Below are positions 33,891-42,018 of a stretch of 64,000 bases of DNA, in pieces. This DNA is from Roseateles sp. GTDB taxonomy: Bacteria; Pseudomonadota; Gammaproteobacteria; Burkholderiales; Burkholderiaceae_C. Position 1 is the first letter of the stretch; each line of letters starts with the position of its first letter. The stretch lies in NCBI GenBank assembly GCA_016790285.1, contig JAEUPJ010000029.1, positions 17,995 to 81,994 of the forward strand, in the 5' to 3' direction. Both the position numbers and the translations under genes were made by a program. Below the pieces are notes generated by a model. That model worked only from the letters and a program-made list of their open reading frames with translations, ran no database searches and was not told the origin of the DNA.

Positions 33891-36656
33891 ATGACCCGCT
33901 CCTTCACCCGGCACCCGCTGGCCCACGCCGCCCTCCTGTGCTCCATCGCCCTGACTGCGCAGGCGCAGGACCAGAAGCTCGAACGCGTCGAGATCACTGG
34001 CTCCAGCATCAAGCGCGTGGACGGCGAGACCGCGCTCCCTGTCGACGTGATCAAGCGGCAGGACATCGACAAGCTCGGTGTGACCACCGCCGCCGAGCTG
34101 CTGCAGAAGATCACCTCCAACGTCGGCGGCCTGACCGACGGCGCCTCCATCAGCGACCAGAGCGGCGGCCAGCGCGGCTTCAACGGCGCCAACCTGCGCG
34201 GCCTGGGTGTTTCCAGCACGCTGGTGTTGCTCAACGGCCGGCGCCTGGCCAACTTCGCGAGCCCCGGAGACGACGCCGGTGTCGACTTGAACAGCATTCC
34301 GTCCGGCGCCATCCAGCGCGTGGAGGTGCTCAAGGACGGCGCCTCCGCCATCTACGGCACCGACGCCATGGGTGGCGTGATCAACTTCATCACCCGCAAG
34401 GACTATCAAGGCGCCGACATCAGCGCCTACGGCCTCAAGACCGACGAAGGTGGCGCGGGCAAGAAGACCGTGACCCTCGGCGCCGGCTTCGGCGACCTGC
34501 GCAAGGACCGCTTCAACGTGTTCGCCACGCTGGACCTGCAAAAGCTCGACCCGCTGGACGCCTCGCAGCGCCAGTTCATCCGCGAGTACAGCCTGCCCAC
34601 CAGCCTGCCGCCGCAGGCGTCGAGCAACTCCTTCCCGGCCAACGTCGACCTGACCAGCGCCCAGCTGACTGCGCTGAACAACTTCGTGCGCGCCAACCCG
34701 GGCACCGCACTCAAGGGCAGCAACGCCGACGGCACCTGGAACCCGGGCGGCCCGAACTCCGGTTCGCGCCGCGTGAACTTCGGCAAGGCCAGCTGCACAG
34801 GCGCGCCCAACCCGAACTTCGTCGATGGCACGAGCCTGGGCGGCCGTGAGGGCTGCTCCTACGATTACGTGGCCGGCTCGCAGATCTACCCCAAGGCCGA
34901 CAAGCAGAGCCTGCTGGGCCGCTTCACGGCGCAGCTCGACGACGACAACCAGGTTTTCGCCGAAGTCATGCTGGCCCAGGCCCAGACCGACTACGCCGCC
35001 TCGCCCGCCACGGCACGCTTTCGCACCAGCTCGGGCATCGCGCTGCCCAAGTCGCTGCAGGACGTGACCGGCGTCACCGGCGCGGTGGACTTCCGCTTCC
35101 GCCTGGAAGATGCCGGCCAGCGCACCAGCCGTGTGGAGAGCAACGCCAGCCGGCTGGTGATCGGCGCCACGGGCCTGCTGGCCGGCTGGGACTACGACGC
35201 CGCCATCAGCCAGGCCACCAACAAGGCCACCGACACCGACCTGTCCGGCTGGGTGTCGCTGAGCAAGCTGGAAGCCGGCCTGAAAGCAGGCGCCTACAAC
35301 CCGTTCGTGAAGCCCGCCGACCGCACGGCCGGCCAGGCGTTCATGAATTCCATTCGCCTGGACGGTGCCGCTCGCATCAGCAAGGGCACCTCGACCAGCA
35401 TCGACGGCAAGCTCACGCGCGCACTGGGCCAGTTGGGCGGCGGCGACTTGATGCTCGCGCTCGGTGCCGAGCTGCGCAAGGAAAAGACCGAGTTCCGCGC
35501 CACCGACGTCCTCAAGAGCAATGACGTCAACGGCGACCGTTCCAGCTCGGGCGAGCTGCTCGCTGACACGAGCCATTCGCGCAACGTGGCCGGCGTGTTC
35601 GCTGAACTCAGCGCGCCGATCACGCGCCAGCTCGAAGCCCAGTTCGCGCTGCGCCACGACCGCTACAACGGCGTGTACGACGCCGCCACGCAGAAGACCT
35701 CGCCGGACCTGAGTACCACCAACCCCAAGCTGGGCGTGAGCTGGCGGCCCGCCAAGCAGCTGCTGGCGCGTGCGTCCTACGGCACCGGCTTCCGTGCCCC
35801 GACGGTGTCGGAGATGTTCCTGCCGCTGCGCTCGGGCATCACCGCCAGCTTCGTGCGCGACCCCGTCAGCGGCGAAGTCGGCCAGCTCAACATCGACCGT
35901 TACTCCAACCCCGAACTCAAGCCCGAGAAGTCCAAGCAGGCCAGCCTGGGCGTGGTGTTCGAGCCGACGCGAAACCTCATCGGCAGCCTCGACTACTGGA
36001 CCATCCGCAAGTCCGACATCATTTCGCAGATCGGCGAGGAAACCATCTTCACGACGCCTGCGCTCTACAACGACCCCAAGGTGGTGGCGCGCGACGTCGA
36101 CGGGTTCGTGGACTTCATCACCGTCAAGAAGGAGAACCGCGGCAAGCTGAACACGTCTGGCTTCGATGTGTCGTTGAACTGGCGCGGCGAGAACACGGGC
36201 CTGGGCACCTTCGGCGCCGGCATCAACGGCACGTTGGTCACCGAGTACAAGTTCTCGACCGACCCGCGCTCGCCGCTCGTGGACGGACTGGGCAAGTTCA
36301 AGGACGACAAGGCCGTTCAACGCTGGCGCCACAAGCTCAACGTGGACTGGGACTACGGCCCGGTGAGCCTGACGGTGACCAACACCTACCTCTCCAGCTA
36401 CCGTGACCAGAACGTGGACGGTCTGGCGGCACCCGCCTACAACAACCGCGACGTCAAGGCCTACTCGCTGTGGGACCTGACGGCCAGCTACCGCATCACG
36501 TCGGACCTGCGCCTGCGCGGCGGCATCCTGAACGTGGCCGACACCGCACCGCCGTTCACCAACCAGTCGCGCTATTTCCAGGTCACCTGGGACCCGACCT
36601 ACGGCGACCCGCGCGGCCGCAGCTTCTTCATGAGCCTGAGCTACCGGCTGCGCTGA
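33891..36656 (+). CDS. TonB-dependent outer-membrane receptor
   Basis: 921 residues from the ATG at 33891; an in-frame opening continues far upstream but is antisense to the cyanophycinase gene. Signal peptide ends near TAQAQ. A candidate TonB box (RVEITGSSIKR, about 30) is followed by the plug domain (about 45-160, with LRGLGVSSTLVLLNGRRL and VLKDGASAIYGTDAMGGVINF) and a 22-strand barrel ending in an aromatic-rich C-terminus. It imports ligands using TonB energy. No Fur box is visible upstream, arguing against iron. Divergence from the cyanophycinase operon across shared ArgR-type sites suggests uptake of cyanophycin fragments. Confidence 0.88.
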   Translation: MTRSFTRHPLAHAALLCSIALTAQAQDQKLERVEITGSSIKRVDGETALPVDVIKRQDIDKLGVTTAAELLQKITSNVGGLTDGASISDQSGGQRGFNGANLRGLGVSSTLVLLNGRRLANFASPGDDAGVDLNSIPSGAIQRVEVLKDGASAIYGTDAMGGVINFITRKDYQGADISAYGLKTDEGGAGKKTVTLGAGFGDLRKDRFNVFATLDLQKLDPLDASQRQFIREYSLPTSLPPQASSNSFPANVDLTSAQLTALNNFVRANPGTALKGSNADGTWNPGGPNSGSRRVNFGKASCTGAPNPNFVDGTSLGGREGCSYDYVAGSQIYPKADKQSLLGRFTAQLDDDNQVFAEVMLAQAQTDYAASPATARFRTSSGIALPKSLQDVTGVTGAVDFRFRLEDAGQRTSRVESNASRLVIGATGLLAGWDYDAAISQATNKATDTDLSGWVSLSKLEAGLKAGAYNPFVKPADRTAGQAFMNSIRLDGAARISKGTSTSIDGKLTRALGQLGGGDLMLALGAELRKEKTEFRATDVLKSNDVNGDRSSSGELLADTSHSRNVAGVFAELSAPITRQLEAQFALRHDRYNGVYDAATQKTSPDLSTTNPKLGVSWRPAKQLLARASYGTGFRAPTVSEMFLPLRSGITASFVRDPVSGEVGQLNIDRYSNPELKPEKSKQASLGVVFEPTRNLIGSLDYWTIRKSDIISQIGEETIFTTPALYNDPKVVARDVDGFVDFITVKKENRGKLNTSGFDVSLNWRGENTGLGTFGAGINGTLVTEYKFSTDPRSPLVDGLGKFKDDKAVQRWRHKLNVDWDYGPVSLTVTNTYLSSYRDQNVDGLAAPAYNNRDVKAYSLWDLTASYRITSDLRLRGGILNVADTAPPFTNQSRYFQVTWDPTYGDPRGRSFFMSLSYRLR

Positions 36657-36698
36657 GCTGAGCCCTGAGCCCGCGTGCTGAAACAGCGCGCAACATCC

Positions 36699-36728
36699 CG
36701 CCCCGCCGCGTCACCTCGCGGCGGGGCG
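36699..36728 (+). terminator. Strong hairpin after the TonB receptor
   Basis: A perfect 12-pair stem of C/G-rich sequence (36699-36710 with 36717-36728) around TCACCT, followed by TGTTGCTT. The T tract is weak. Confidence 0.6.
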
Positions 36729-36786
36729 TGTTGCTTAGGGATACATCGACCGCAGGAAGCCGCCGCGCAGGCCTCAGACTGCGCAC

Positions 36787-37170
36787 ATGCCCCTCCAGAT
36801 TGACGACACCCCCGCCACCCTCACGCCCGCCCAGACCCTGACCGGCTGGCACCGGGAGTTCTGCGTTGAATTGCTGGGCGATGGCCAGGCACGCATCTTC
36901 CTGCGCGTCGTCGAGACGGCGTCGCTGAAGGCCACCGAGCTGCACCGCGGGGTGCTCTTTCACCGCGTCGGTGCCGGTTTCGGCGACCTGCCCGGCTGTG
37001 TGGAAGCCGCCCGTGAGCCGCTGGAGCAACTCACCCGCAGTGCCGTGCGCCAGCAGCCGAGCAAGGACAACCTCTTCGCCGCCATCACCTACGACCGGTC
37101 TGCCTGGGATCGCGCCACCAGCGCTGTGGACGGCTGGCAGCGCCGCCCCCACCCCGTGCCGACGCGTTAG
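36787..37170 (+). CDS. Small conserved-looking protein of unknown function
   Basis: 127 residues, acidic and soluble, no signal peptide. The N-terminal half suggests a beta-sheet (REFCVELLGDGQARIFLRVVE), the rest is helical. I do not recognise the family. Start at the ATG at 36787, 131 bases after the TonB receptor and behind its terminator, so it has its own promoter or none. It converges on the two-component operon. Confidence 0.5.
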   Translation: MPLQIDDTPATLTPAQTLTGWHREFCVELLGDGQARIFLRVVETASLKATELHRGVLFHRVGAGFGDLPGCVEAAREPLEQLTRSAVRQQPSKDNLFAAITYDRSAWDRATSAVDGWQRRPHPVPTR

Positions 37171-37192
37171 GGCAGGGGCGCTGCCGCGCTGT

Positions 37193-38506
37193 TCAAGGCG
37201 CCGGCCAGGCCATCTCGGCGCGAAGCCCGCCCAGGGGTGAGTCCGCCAGGCGCACCACCGCGCCTTGCTGGCGAGCCGCCGCGCGCACGATGGCCAGGCC
37301 CAGGCCGCTGCCTTCGACGTTGGCGCTCTCACCGCGCTGGAAGCGGTCGAACACGCGCTCGCGCTGCTCGGGCGGAATGCCCGGGCCATCGTCGTCCACG
37401 CGCAGCAGCGGCGCACCGCGTGGCCCGCGCAGCGCGCTGACCTGCACGGAGCGCGCGCCGTACTTCACGGCGTTGTCGATGAGGTTGCGCAGCGCGCCAC
37501 GCAGGGCCTGCGGGTCGCCTTCCAGCGGCAGCGGGTCGGGCGCGGAGAGGTTCAGGGCCACGCAGGCCCGCTCGGCCAGGGGCTGCACGTCCGCCACCGC
37601 CTGCTGGGCGAGCTCGGCGAGGTCCAGCGGCTGGTCGGCCGCCGCAGCGCCCGGTTCGGCGCGGGCCAGGGCGAGCAGCTGCTCCACCAGGCGCACCGCA
37701 CGGTCGATGCCGCTGCGCAGGCGGTCGATGGCTTCGTCCTGCTGCGGGCCTGGGGCCGAGTCGCGCAGCAGGCCGAGCTGCAGCTTGAGCGCCGTGAGCG
37801 GCGTGCGCAGCTCGTGGGCCGCGTCGGCGACGAAGCTGCGCTGGGTGTCGAAGGCGGTGGACAGGCGCGCCAGCAGCCCGTTGAAGGCCTCCACCAGCGG
37901 CGCAATCTCGCCGGGCAACCCGTCGCTGGGCAGGGCGTGCCACGCGTTGGCGCCGCCCGACTGCGCCGCTTGCACCACCCGCGCCAGGGGTGCGAGCGAC
38001 AGCCCGATCAGCCACCACAGCGCCGCCGCCACCAGCGGCAGGGCCACGGCCACGGGCACGATGCTGCGCAGGGCGGCGAGGGCGGCGAGCTTCTGGCGCA
38101 CGGCCAGTGGCTGCGCCACCTGGATCACGCGCAGCGGCGTCGCGGCGCTGTACACGCGCCAGGCCTGCCCGCCCAGGCGCAGGTCCGAGAAGCCCAGCAC
38201 GGCACGCGCCGGCAGCGGCTCGGTCATGCCTTGCGGCCGGCTGGAGTACAGCTCCAGGCCCTGCACCGACCAGATCTGCACGACGTAGTCGAAGCTCGGG
38301 TCGGTCAGCGCGGCGGCCTCGTCGCCGGCCACGCGGCCCTGGTCGCGCAGGGAGAGCGCCGTCTGGCGCAGCTGGTAGTCGAAGAGGGCGTCGGCCTCCG
38401 TGCGAACGCTGAAGTAGGTGGCGCCGCCCACGGCCAGGGCGGTGACGGCGCCGAGCACGGCGAGCAGGGCGAACAGGCGGCCCCGGAGTGTGCCGAGCAG
38501 CTTCAT
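37193..38506 (-). CDS. Sensor histidine kinase, QseC-like
   Basis: 437 residues. Two membrane helices (about 10-32 and 148-168) flank a periplasmic domain of about 115 residues containing FDYVVQIWS, as in QseC/TctE-type sensors. HisKA has DAAHELRTPL with H231. The ATPase domain shows NLIDNAVKYG, DDGPGIPP and GSGLGLAI. The ATG overlaps the response regulator stop (ATGA), regulator first. The ligand is unknown. Confidence 0.9.
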   Translation of the reverse strand: MKLLGTLRGRLFALLAVLGAVTALAVGGATYFSVRTEADALFDYQLRQTALSLRDQGRVAGDEAAALTDPSFDYVVQIWSVQGLELYSSRPQGMTEPLPARAVLGFSDLRLGGQAWRVYSAATPLRVIQVAQPLAVRQKLAALAALRSIVPVAVALPLVAAALWWLIGLSLAPLARVVQAAQSGGANAWHALPSDGLPGEIAPLVEAFNGLLARLSTAFDTQRSFVADAAHELRTPLTALKLQLGLLRDSAPGPQQDEAIDRLRSGIDRAVRLVEQLLALARAEPGAAAADQPLDLAELAQQAVADVQPLAERACVALNLSAPDPLPLEGDPQALRGALRNLIDNAVKYGARSVQVSALRGPRGAPLLRVDDDGPGIPPEQRERVFDRFQRGESANVEGSGLGLAIVRAAARQQGAVVRLADSPLGGLRAEMAWPAP

Positions 38507-39171
38507 GACTTTTCAGGGCCCGCGTAGTAGCCCAGGCCGCGCACCGTGTGCAGCAGGTCGGCGCCCAGCTTCTTGCGCAGCTGGTGCATGTAGACGCTGA
38601 TGGCGTTGCTCTCCAGCTCCTCGCCCCAGCCGTAGAGGCGGTCTTCGAGCTGGGCGCGCGAGACGATGGCGCCGGGGCGTTCCAGCAGCACCTCCAGCAA
38701 GGCGAACTCCCGTGCCGACAGCAGGATGGGCCGCCCGCCGCGCGTGACTTCGCGCGTGGCCGGGTCCAGCCGCAGGTCAGCCACCGCGAGCGCGGTGTCG
38801 GTGCGGCCGCCCAGGCGGCGGGCGACGGCGCGCAGCCGCGCGAGCAACTCATCGAGCTCGAAGGGCTTGACGAGGTAGTCGTCGGCGCCCGCGTCCAGGC
38901 CGGCGACCTTGTCGGCCAGCGCGTCCCGCGCGGTCAGCACGATGACCGGCGTCGTATCGCCGCGGGCCCGCAAGCCCTTCAGCACCTCGATGCCGCTGCG
39001 CCTGGGCAGGCCCAGGTCCAGCAGCACGGCGTCGAAACGCTCGCTGCTCGCCAGCACCGCCTCGGCGGCCTGGCCGTCGCGCACCCAGTCAGCCGCGAAC
39101 CCCTGCCGGCGCAGGGCCTCGCGCAGGCTCTCACCGATCATGGGGTCGTCTTCAACAAGCAGCAGTCGCAT
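38503..39171 (-). CDS. OmpR-family response regulator, QseB-like
   Basis: 222 residues: receiver domain with EDD at 7-9, phospho-acceptor D52 and the KPFELDELLARL segment, then a winged helix (about 125-218) with SNAISVYMHQLRKKLG and a TVRGLGYY end. It is the first gene of the regulator-kinase operon, coupled by a four-base overlap. Targets are not evident in the window. Confidence 0.92.
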   Translation of the reverse strand: MRLLLVEDDPMIGESLREALRRQGFAADWVRDGQAAEAVLASSERFDAVLLDLGLPRRSGIEVLKGLRARGDTTPVIVLTARDALADKVAGLDAGADDYLVKPFELDELLARLRAVARRLGGRTDTALAVADLRLDPATREVTRGGRPILLSAREFALLEVLLERPGAIVSRAQLEDRLYGWGEELESNAISVYMHQLRKKLGADLLHTVRGLGYYAGPEKS

Positions 39172-39545
39172 GGGGGCGGCGGAGGTGGGGCAGCGGGTTG
39201 GCGTGGGGTGCATTTTGGCAATCCACGCCCGTCGGCCTGATGGCCATGGGCGCCGCCCGGGCGGCTGCCCACCACGGCGCGCATGACGCACGTGCAGCGT
39301 GGGGCCCGCCTGAAGGTCGCCGCGTCAGCGCTGGTGCACGTTCAGGAGCGGGTGGCGAGGGGGCTGGTGCGGCTTGTCGCAGCTGTACCTGAGCGCAGGG
39401 CGCCGGATGGGCGGAATGGGTGTTGTCGATCCGGCGCGGTCCTTGCCTTCGGCGATCTGGCAGCCTCGAAGCGGCCGCTCAACGTGAAAGCTCAGCGGGC
39501 GGCGAAGCCGGCCGCTGCAGTGAAAGGTTGGGCAGCACGGTACAT
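39172..39545. other. Intergenic, no gene supported
   Basis: 374 bases between the QseB-type gene start and the small gene at 39546. The left part must hold the promoter of the two-component operon. Short readings here are compositionally random. No repeat or RNA gene is seen. GC drops towards the right, marking the edge of the AT-richer islet. Confidence 0.5.
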
Positions 39546-39929
39546 TCAGCCAAGGGCATTTGGACCATAAGGATCCAGTTCAAAGCCATGCTGCTCGACC
39601 AAGAATTCGAGGACTCGACGAGCGTCGGCAACCGTCGCCGCAACGACTGGAGCGCACCGAAGATAGACGCTAGCGATTACGTCCTCAGCGCTCGGATGGA
39701 AGTGATGTGCGATGTCGTCAATCTCGACGCCAACATAGTGATGGGACTGAGAACCAGACACTGTGACCAAGTCAAATCTGGTGGACGACCCCTGCGCAGA
39801 CCAAAACGTTACGCGCTCACCAACCATCGGTCGAATCGGAAACTCCCGCTTTCCGAAGACGGTGCCAACGACCTGTCGCACACCATCGATGGCGCACTCA
39901 AGGTCAATCCAGACGTCGTAGTGATGCAT
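39546..39929 (-). CDS. Hypothetical protein in AT-richer islet
   Basis: 127 residues from the ATG at 39929; a TTG six codons upstream is possible. Soluble. It begins MHHYDVWIDLECAIDG and contains VGVEIDDIAHHFHP, with several His and acidic residues, but I recognise no domain. Base composition is visibly lower in GC than flanking genes, as for the TIR gene next to it. An opposite-strand reading of 179 codons covers the same bases but looks non-coding. Confidence 0.55.
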   Translation of the reverse strand: MHHYDVWIDLECAIDGVRQVVGTVFGKREFPIRPMVGERVTFWSAQGSSTRFDLVTVSGSQSHHYVGVEIDDIAHHFHPSAEDVIASVYLRCAPVVAATVADARRVLEFLVEQHGFELDPYGPNALG

Positions 39930-39980
39930 GGCTGGCTTGCTGCTCAACGTTTGAGCTGAGCCGCGAGCGCCGGTGTGGCG

Positions 39981-40027
39981 CTTGGCCCGCTGGACGGATG
40001 ATGGACCACTCCGGGAAGCGGGCCAAG
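39981..40027. repeat. Inverted repeat between the islet genes
   Basis: CTTGGCCCGCT (39981-39991) is matched exactly by AGCGGGCCAAG (40017-40027) with a 25-base loop. It could be a terminator of the TIR gene or a trace of insertion. Confidence 0.45.
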
Positions 40028-40074
40028 TGCCATGCCGGTGCGAGTCGGCTCCAGCGAAGGGTTGGGCCTCTCCC

Positions 40075-40935
40075 TCACAGCGCGAGGTTCATATCGATAT
40101 CGATGCCTGAGGCCTTCAGTTCACGTGCAAGCTCAAGGCGCCATGCTCCGCGGTCATCAACCGCAACGAACGCAACGCCAGAATAGTCAGAGGGGATCTC
40201 GACACCGCCCATGTGCAGTGCCGTGACCCGATTGCGCGAGAGCTTTCCCAGGAAGTACCCAAGCTCAAGAATCACGTTCTGCCTAGCGCGAGGACGTTGC
40301 TCTTCAAACGTGGCCTTCACCGTTCCACCGCGGTCGTCGGGTGTCAGCAGCACTACCGCGTAACTGACGTCAGCGAAATCAACAAACTTCTCGATGATTG
40401 TTCGACCTGAGCTTGGCTGCTCGCGTAGAACGATTGGTTGGAGCTGGAGCTTCTCGAGATAGCGCGCAACTTCGTGCAAGAGTCCATCGTTGTGGCCGTG
40501 TACTAGGAAAACTCGTCGACTTGGAGTGTGGGGAGCCTCAGGCGGTAGCTGCGGCACCTGTGGTTGTAGGCTGTCGCCGTTCAGCGTTAGCTCAGTCTCT
40601 AGAAGCTCTACTAGGCCTCTTAGGCGGCTGATTTTCGATTGAAGCGACTTTGCGTTGTGGTTCTCCCACCAGTCTGGTCCCGCGTTCATCGGGAAGCTGC
40701 CGTACTTGCCGATATCAACAACGGCGCTCACGTTGGGTGAGAAGTTCCCGAAAGCCTTGGTAAGGAAGTTCTTGGTGAGCAGTTCCCAAGCGCTCAGCGC
40801 GTCCGACTTGATTGGACGATTGGCGAGTAGCTCCTCCGCGCGCTCAATCTGTTGATTTAGCAGGCGAATCCCGTCCTCCGGTGCGATCTCAGGAGCGCCG
40901 ACAGTTGGCTTAGCAGGAGTCTTTCGAGTGGCCAT
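40075..40935 (-). CDS. Orphan TIR-domain protein (PF10137, CAP12/Pycsar-effector type)
   Basis: 286 residues. The N-terminal part (20-120) is helical with a coiled-coil-like stretch. The C-terminal TIR-like domain (140-286) has the family pattern: FLVHGHNDGLLHEVARYLEKL, PIVLREQPSSGRTIIEKF, VVLLTPDDRGG, RARQNVILELGYFLGKLSRNRV and IPSDYSGV. E224 in ILELGYF sits where the catalytic glutamate of TIR NADases lies; E182 in TIIEKF is also conserved. Related domains are NAD-cleaving effectors in CBASS and Pycsar. No cyclase, ThsA or other defence partner is adjacent. Base composition is lower in GC than the surroundings, suggesting transfer. Confidence 0.85.
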   Translation of the reverse strand: MATRKTPAKPTVGAPEIAPEDGIRLLNQQIERAEELLANRPIKSDALSAWELLTKNFLTKAFGNFSPNVSAVVDIGKYGSFPMNAGPDWWENHNAKSLQSKISRLRGLVELLETELTLNGDSLQPQVPQLPPEAPHTPSRRVFLVHGHNDGLLHEVARYLEKLQLQPIVLREQPSSGRTIIEKFVDFADVSYAVVLLTPDDRGGTVKATFEEQRPRARQNVILELGYFLGKLSRNRVTALHMGGVEIPSDYSGVAFVAVDDRGAWRLELARELKASGIDIDMNLAL

Positions 40936-41346
40936 GGTCGTGGATTGAGAGGCCTAACTACTAGTTTATCCAGTAGGTCGTGCTGCATAACTCCGGCGAC
41001 TGCTGCTTAACCAAGTCAGTGAGATTCACGGCAAGTCCTTGTGGGGCAAGGATAATTCGGCCGGAATGCTGGAATTCAGTGCCATTAAATTGATGCGGAA
41101 AGCGGCGTCCATCGCCACAACTCTGCCAGCCGCTCAAACCCGGCGCAACGGTGGAAATTCCCCGCCAGCAGCCCGGCAGCCCGCATCCCGGCAGCCGGGT
41201 CTCTGTCAAGCGGCCATCCTGGTTGCCGCACAGCAGCCGTTCACGGATGACGGCATATGGCCGTAAAAAGCCGCCCGCGGCCCGCCGCGGAAGCCGACCC
41301 GCATGCCGCAGGCAGTGCCACATCGCAGCGAGCTGCCGCGTCGCAT
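40936..41346. other. Gene-free AT-richer stretch beside the TIR gene
   Basis: 411 bases, GC rising to the right. It must contain the TIR gene promoter. Open readings of 75 to 133 codons exist on both strands but none shows a start signal, domain or codon pattern I trust. It may hold decayed DNA from the islet's insertion. Confidence 0.5.
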
Positions 41347-41850
41347 TCAGCCATCCTCACGCCTGGCCAGCCGCGCAACGAGTTTCAACAGGGTGGGCAC
41401 GCGCTTCCTGCCATGCATGGCGCGCAGCCGCGCCTTGGCTGCACCGATGTCGATGCCCGCGCAGGTCACCCACAGCGGCGGTGCTTCGTCTTCGCGCAGC
41501 ACCTCGAACTGCGACGTCAGGCCGGGCAGGCCCTTCTTGGACACGCCGATGACGGGCACCTTGCCGCCGAGCGCCTGGTGCAGGTGCTGGCCCAGGCCGG
41601 GCGCCTCATGGGCGTCCAGATGGACGAAGCCGTCCAGCATGAGGATCTCGGGGGCCAGGCTGTGCTCGCGCAGCAGCTGCATGACGCATTGCAGCCCCCG
41701 CAGGTCCAGTGACCCGCGCACGGGCTTGTCGACCTGGGCGAGGCGCAAGACGTAGGTCTTGGTCGCTTCGGCGGCATCCCAGTCCTCGCAGGCCGCCGCG
41801 GCGACCGTCGCCTGCGTGCCGTCGAATTGAACCGTCACGATGAGTTTCAT
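41347..41850 (-). CDS. Endonuclease V-like protein with altered active site
   Basis: 167 residues, short against about 220 for E. coli Nfi. The core LMLDGFVHLDAHEAPGLGQHLHQAL, then VPVIGVSKKGL and a C-terminal AGIDIGAAKARLRAMHGRKRVPTLLKLVARL match a compact proteobacterial endonuclease V subgroup. In that subgroup the first metal Asp lies in an AVDV-type strand near the N-terminus; here the strand is IVTVQFDG. The usual KRELP, with its Glu, is LDLRGLQ. Only the third acid (D of LDGFV) is clearly kept. Deoxyinosine cleavage is therefore doubtful. It is divergent from the GntR gene. Confidence 0.65.
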   Translation of the reverse strand: MKLIVTVQFDGTQATVAAAACEDWDAAEATKTYVLRLAQVDKPVRGSLDLRGLQCVMQLLREHSLAPEILMLDGFVHLDAHEAPGLGQHLHQALGGKVPVIGVSKKGLPGLTSQFEVLREDEAPPLWVTCAGIDIGAAKARLRAMHGRKRVPTLLKLVARLARREDG

Positions 41851-41965
41851 GCGGCAGTATGAGCCGCGCCTGAGCATCGGCGGCGCACGACCTCGGGCAT
41901 GCCCTGGCGCGTGCGGCACCGTGCTGGTGCCTTGCCGTGCCGGCGCGCCCAAGGCTTGTGCGCGC

Positions 41966-41981
41966 GGCTTGCATACAAGCC
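41966..41981. promoter_or_regulatory. Palindrome, candidate GntR/FCD operator
   Basis: GGCTTGCATACAAGCC: six-base arms around CATA, resembling the TTGTATACAA-type sites of FCD-subfamily GntR regulators. It lies 37 bases upstream of the GntR gene start, well placed for autoregulation. Confidence 0.55.
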
Positions 41982-41991
41982 TGGCAAGCGC

Positions 41992-42006
41992 TGGCACGGA
42001 TGCTGC
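41992..42006 (+). promoter_or_regulatory. Sigma-54-like promoter upstream of the GntR/ABC operon
   Basis: TGGCACGGATGCTGC fits TGGCACG-N4-TTGC with one mismatch and keeps the GG-N10-GC core. It ends 12 bases before the GntR ATG, so a transcript starting about 12 bases downstream would be nearly leaderless. Treat as tentative. Confidence 0.35.
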
Positions 42007-42018
42007 AACACCCGCCGC

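Noticed and set aside
33651-36332. In-frame upstream extension of the cyanophycinase gene to 1302 codons
   Set aside because: The extension is antisense to the TonB receptor; the signal peptide starts at 33650.
39420-39959. 179-codon plus-strand frame over the small islet gene
   Set aside because: Its product is a disordered basic mixture, while the minus-strand product at 39546-39929 has protein-like strand and helix patterns.
40961-41323. Possible transposase or integrase remnant beside the TIR gene
   Set aside because: I could not match any reading frame to a transposase motif and saw no terminal inverted repeats or target duplication.
39546-41346. Complete CBASS, Pycsar or Thoeris system
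   Set aside because: Only the TIR gene is recognisable; no nucleotide cyclase, SLOG or ThsA-like gene lies nearby.
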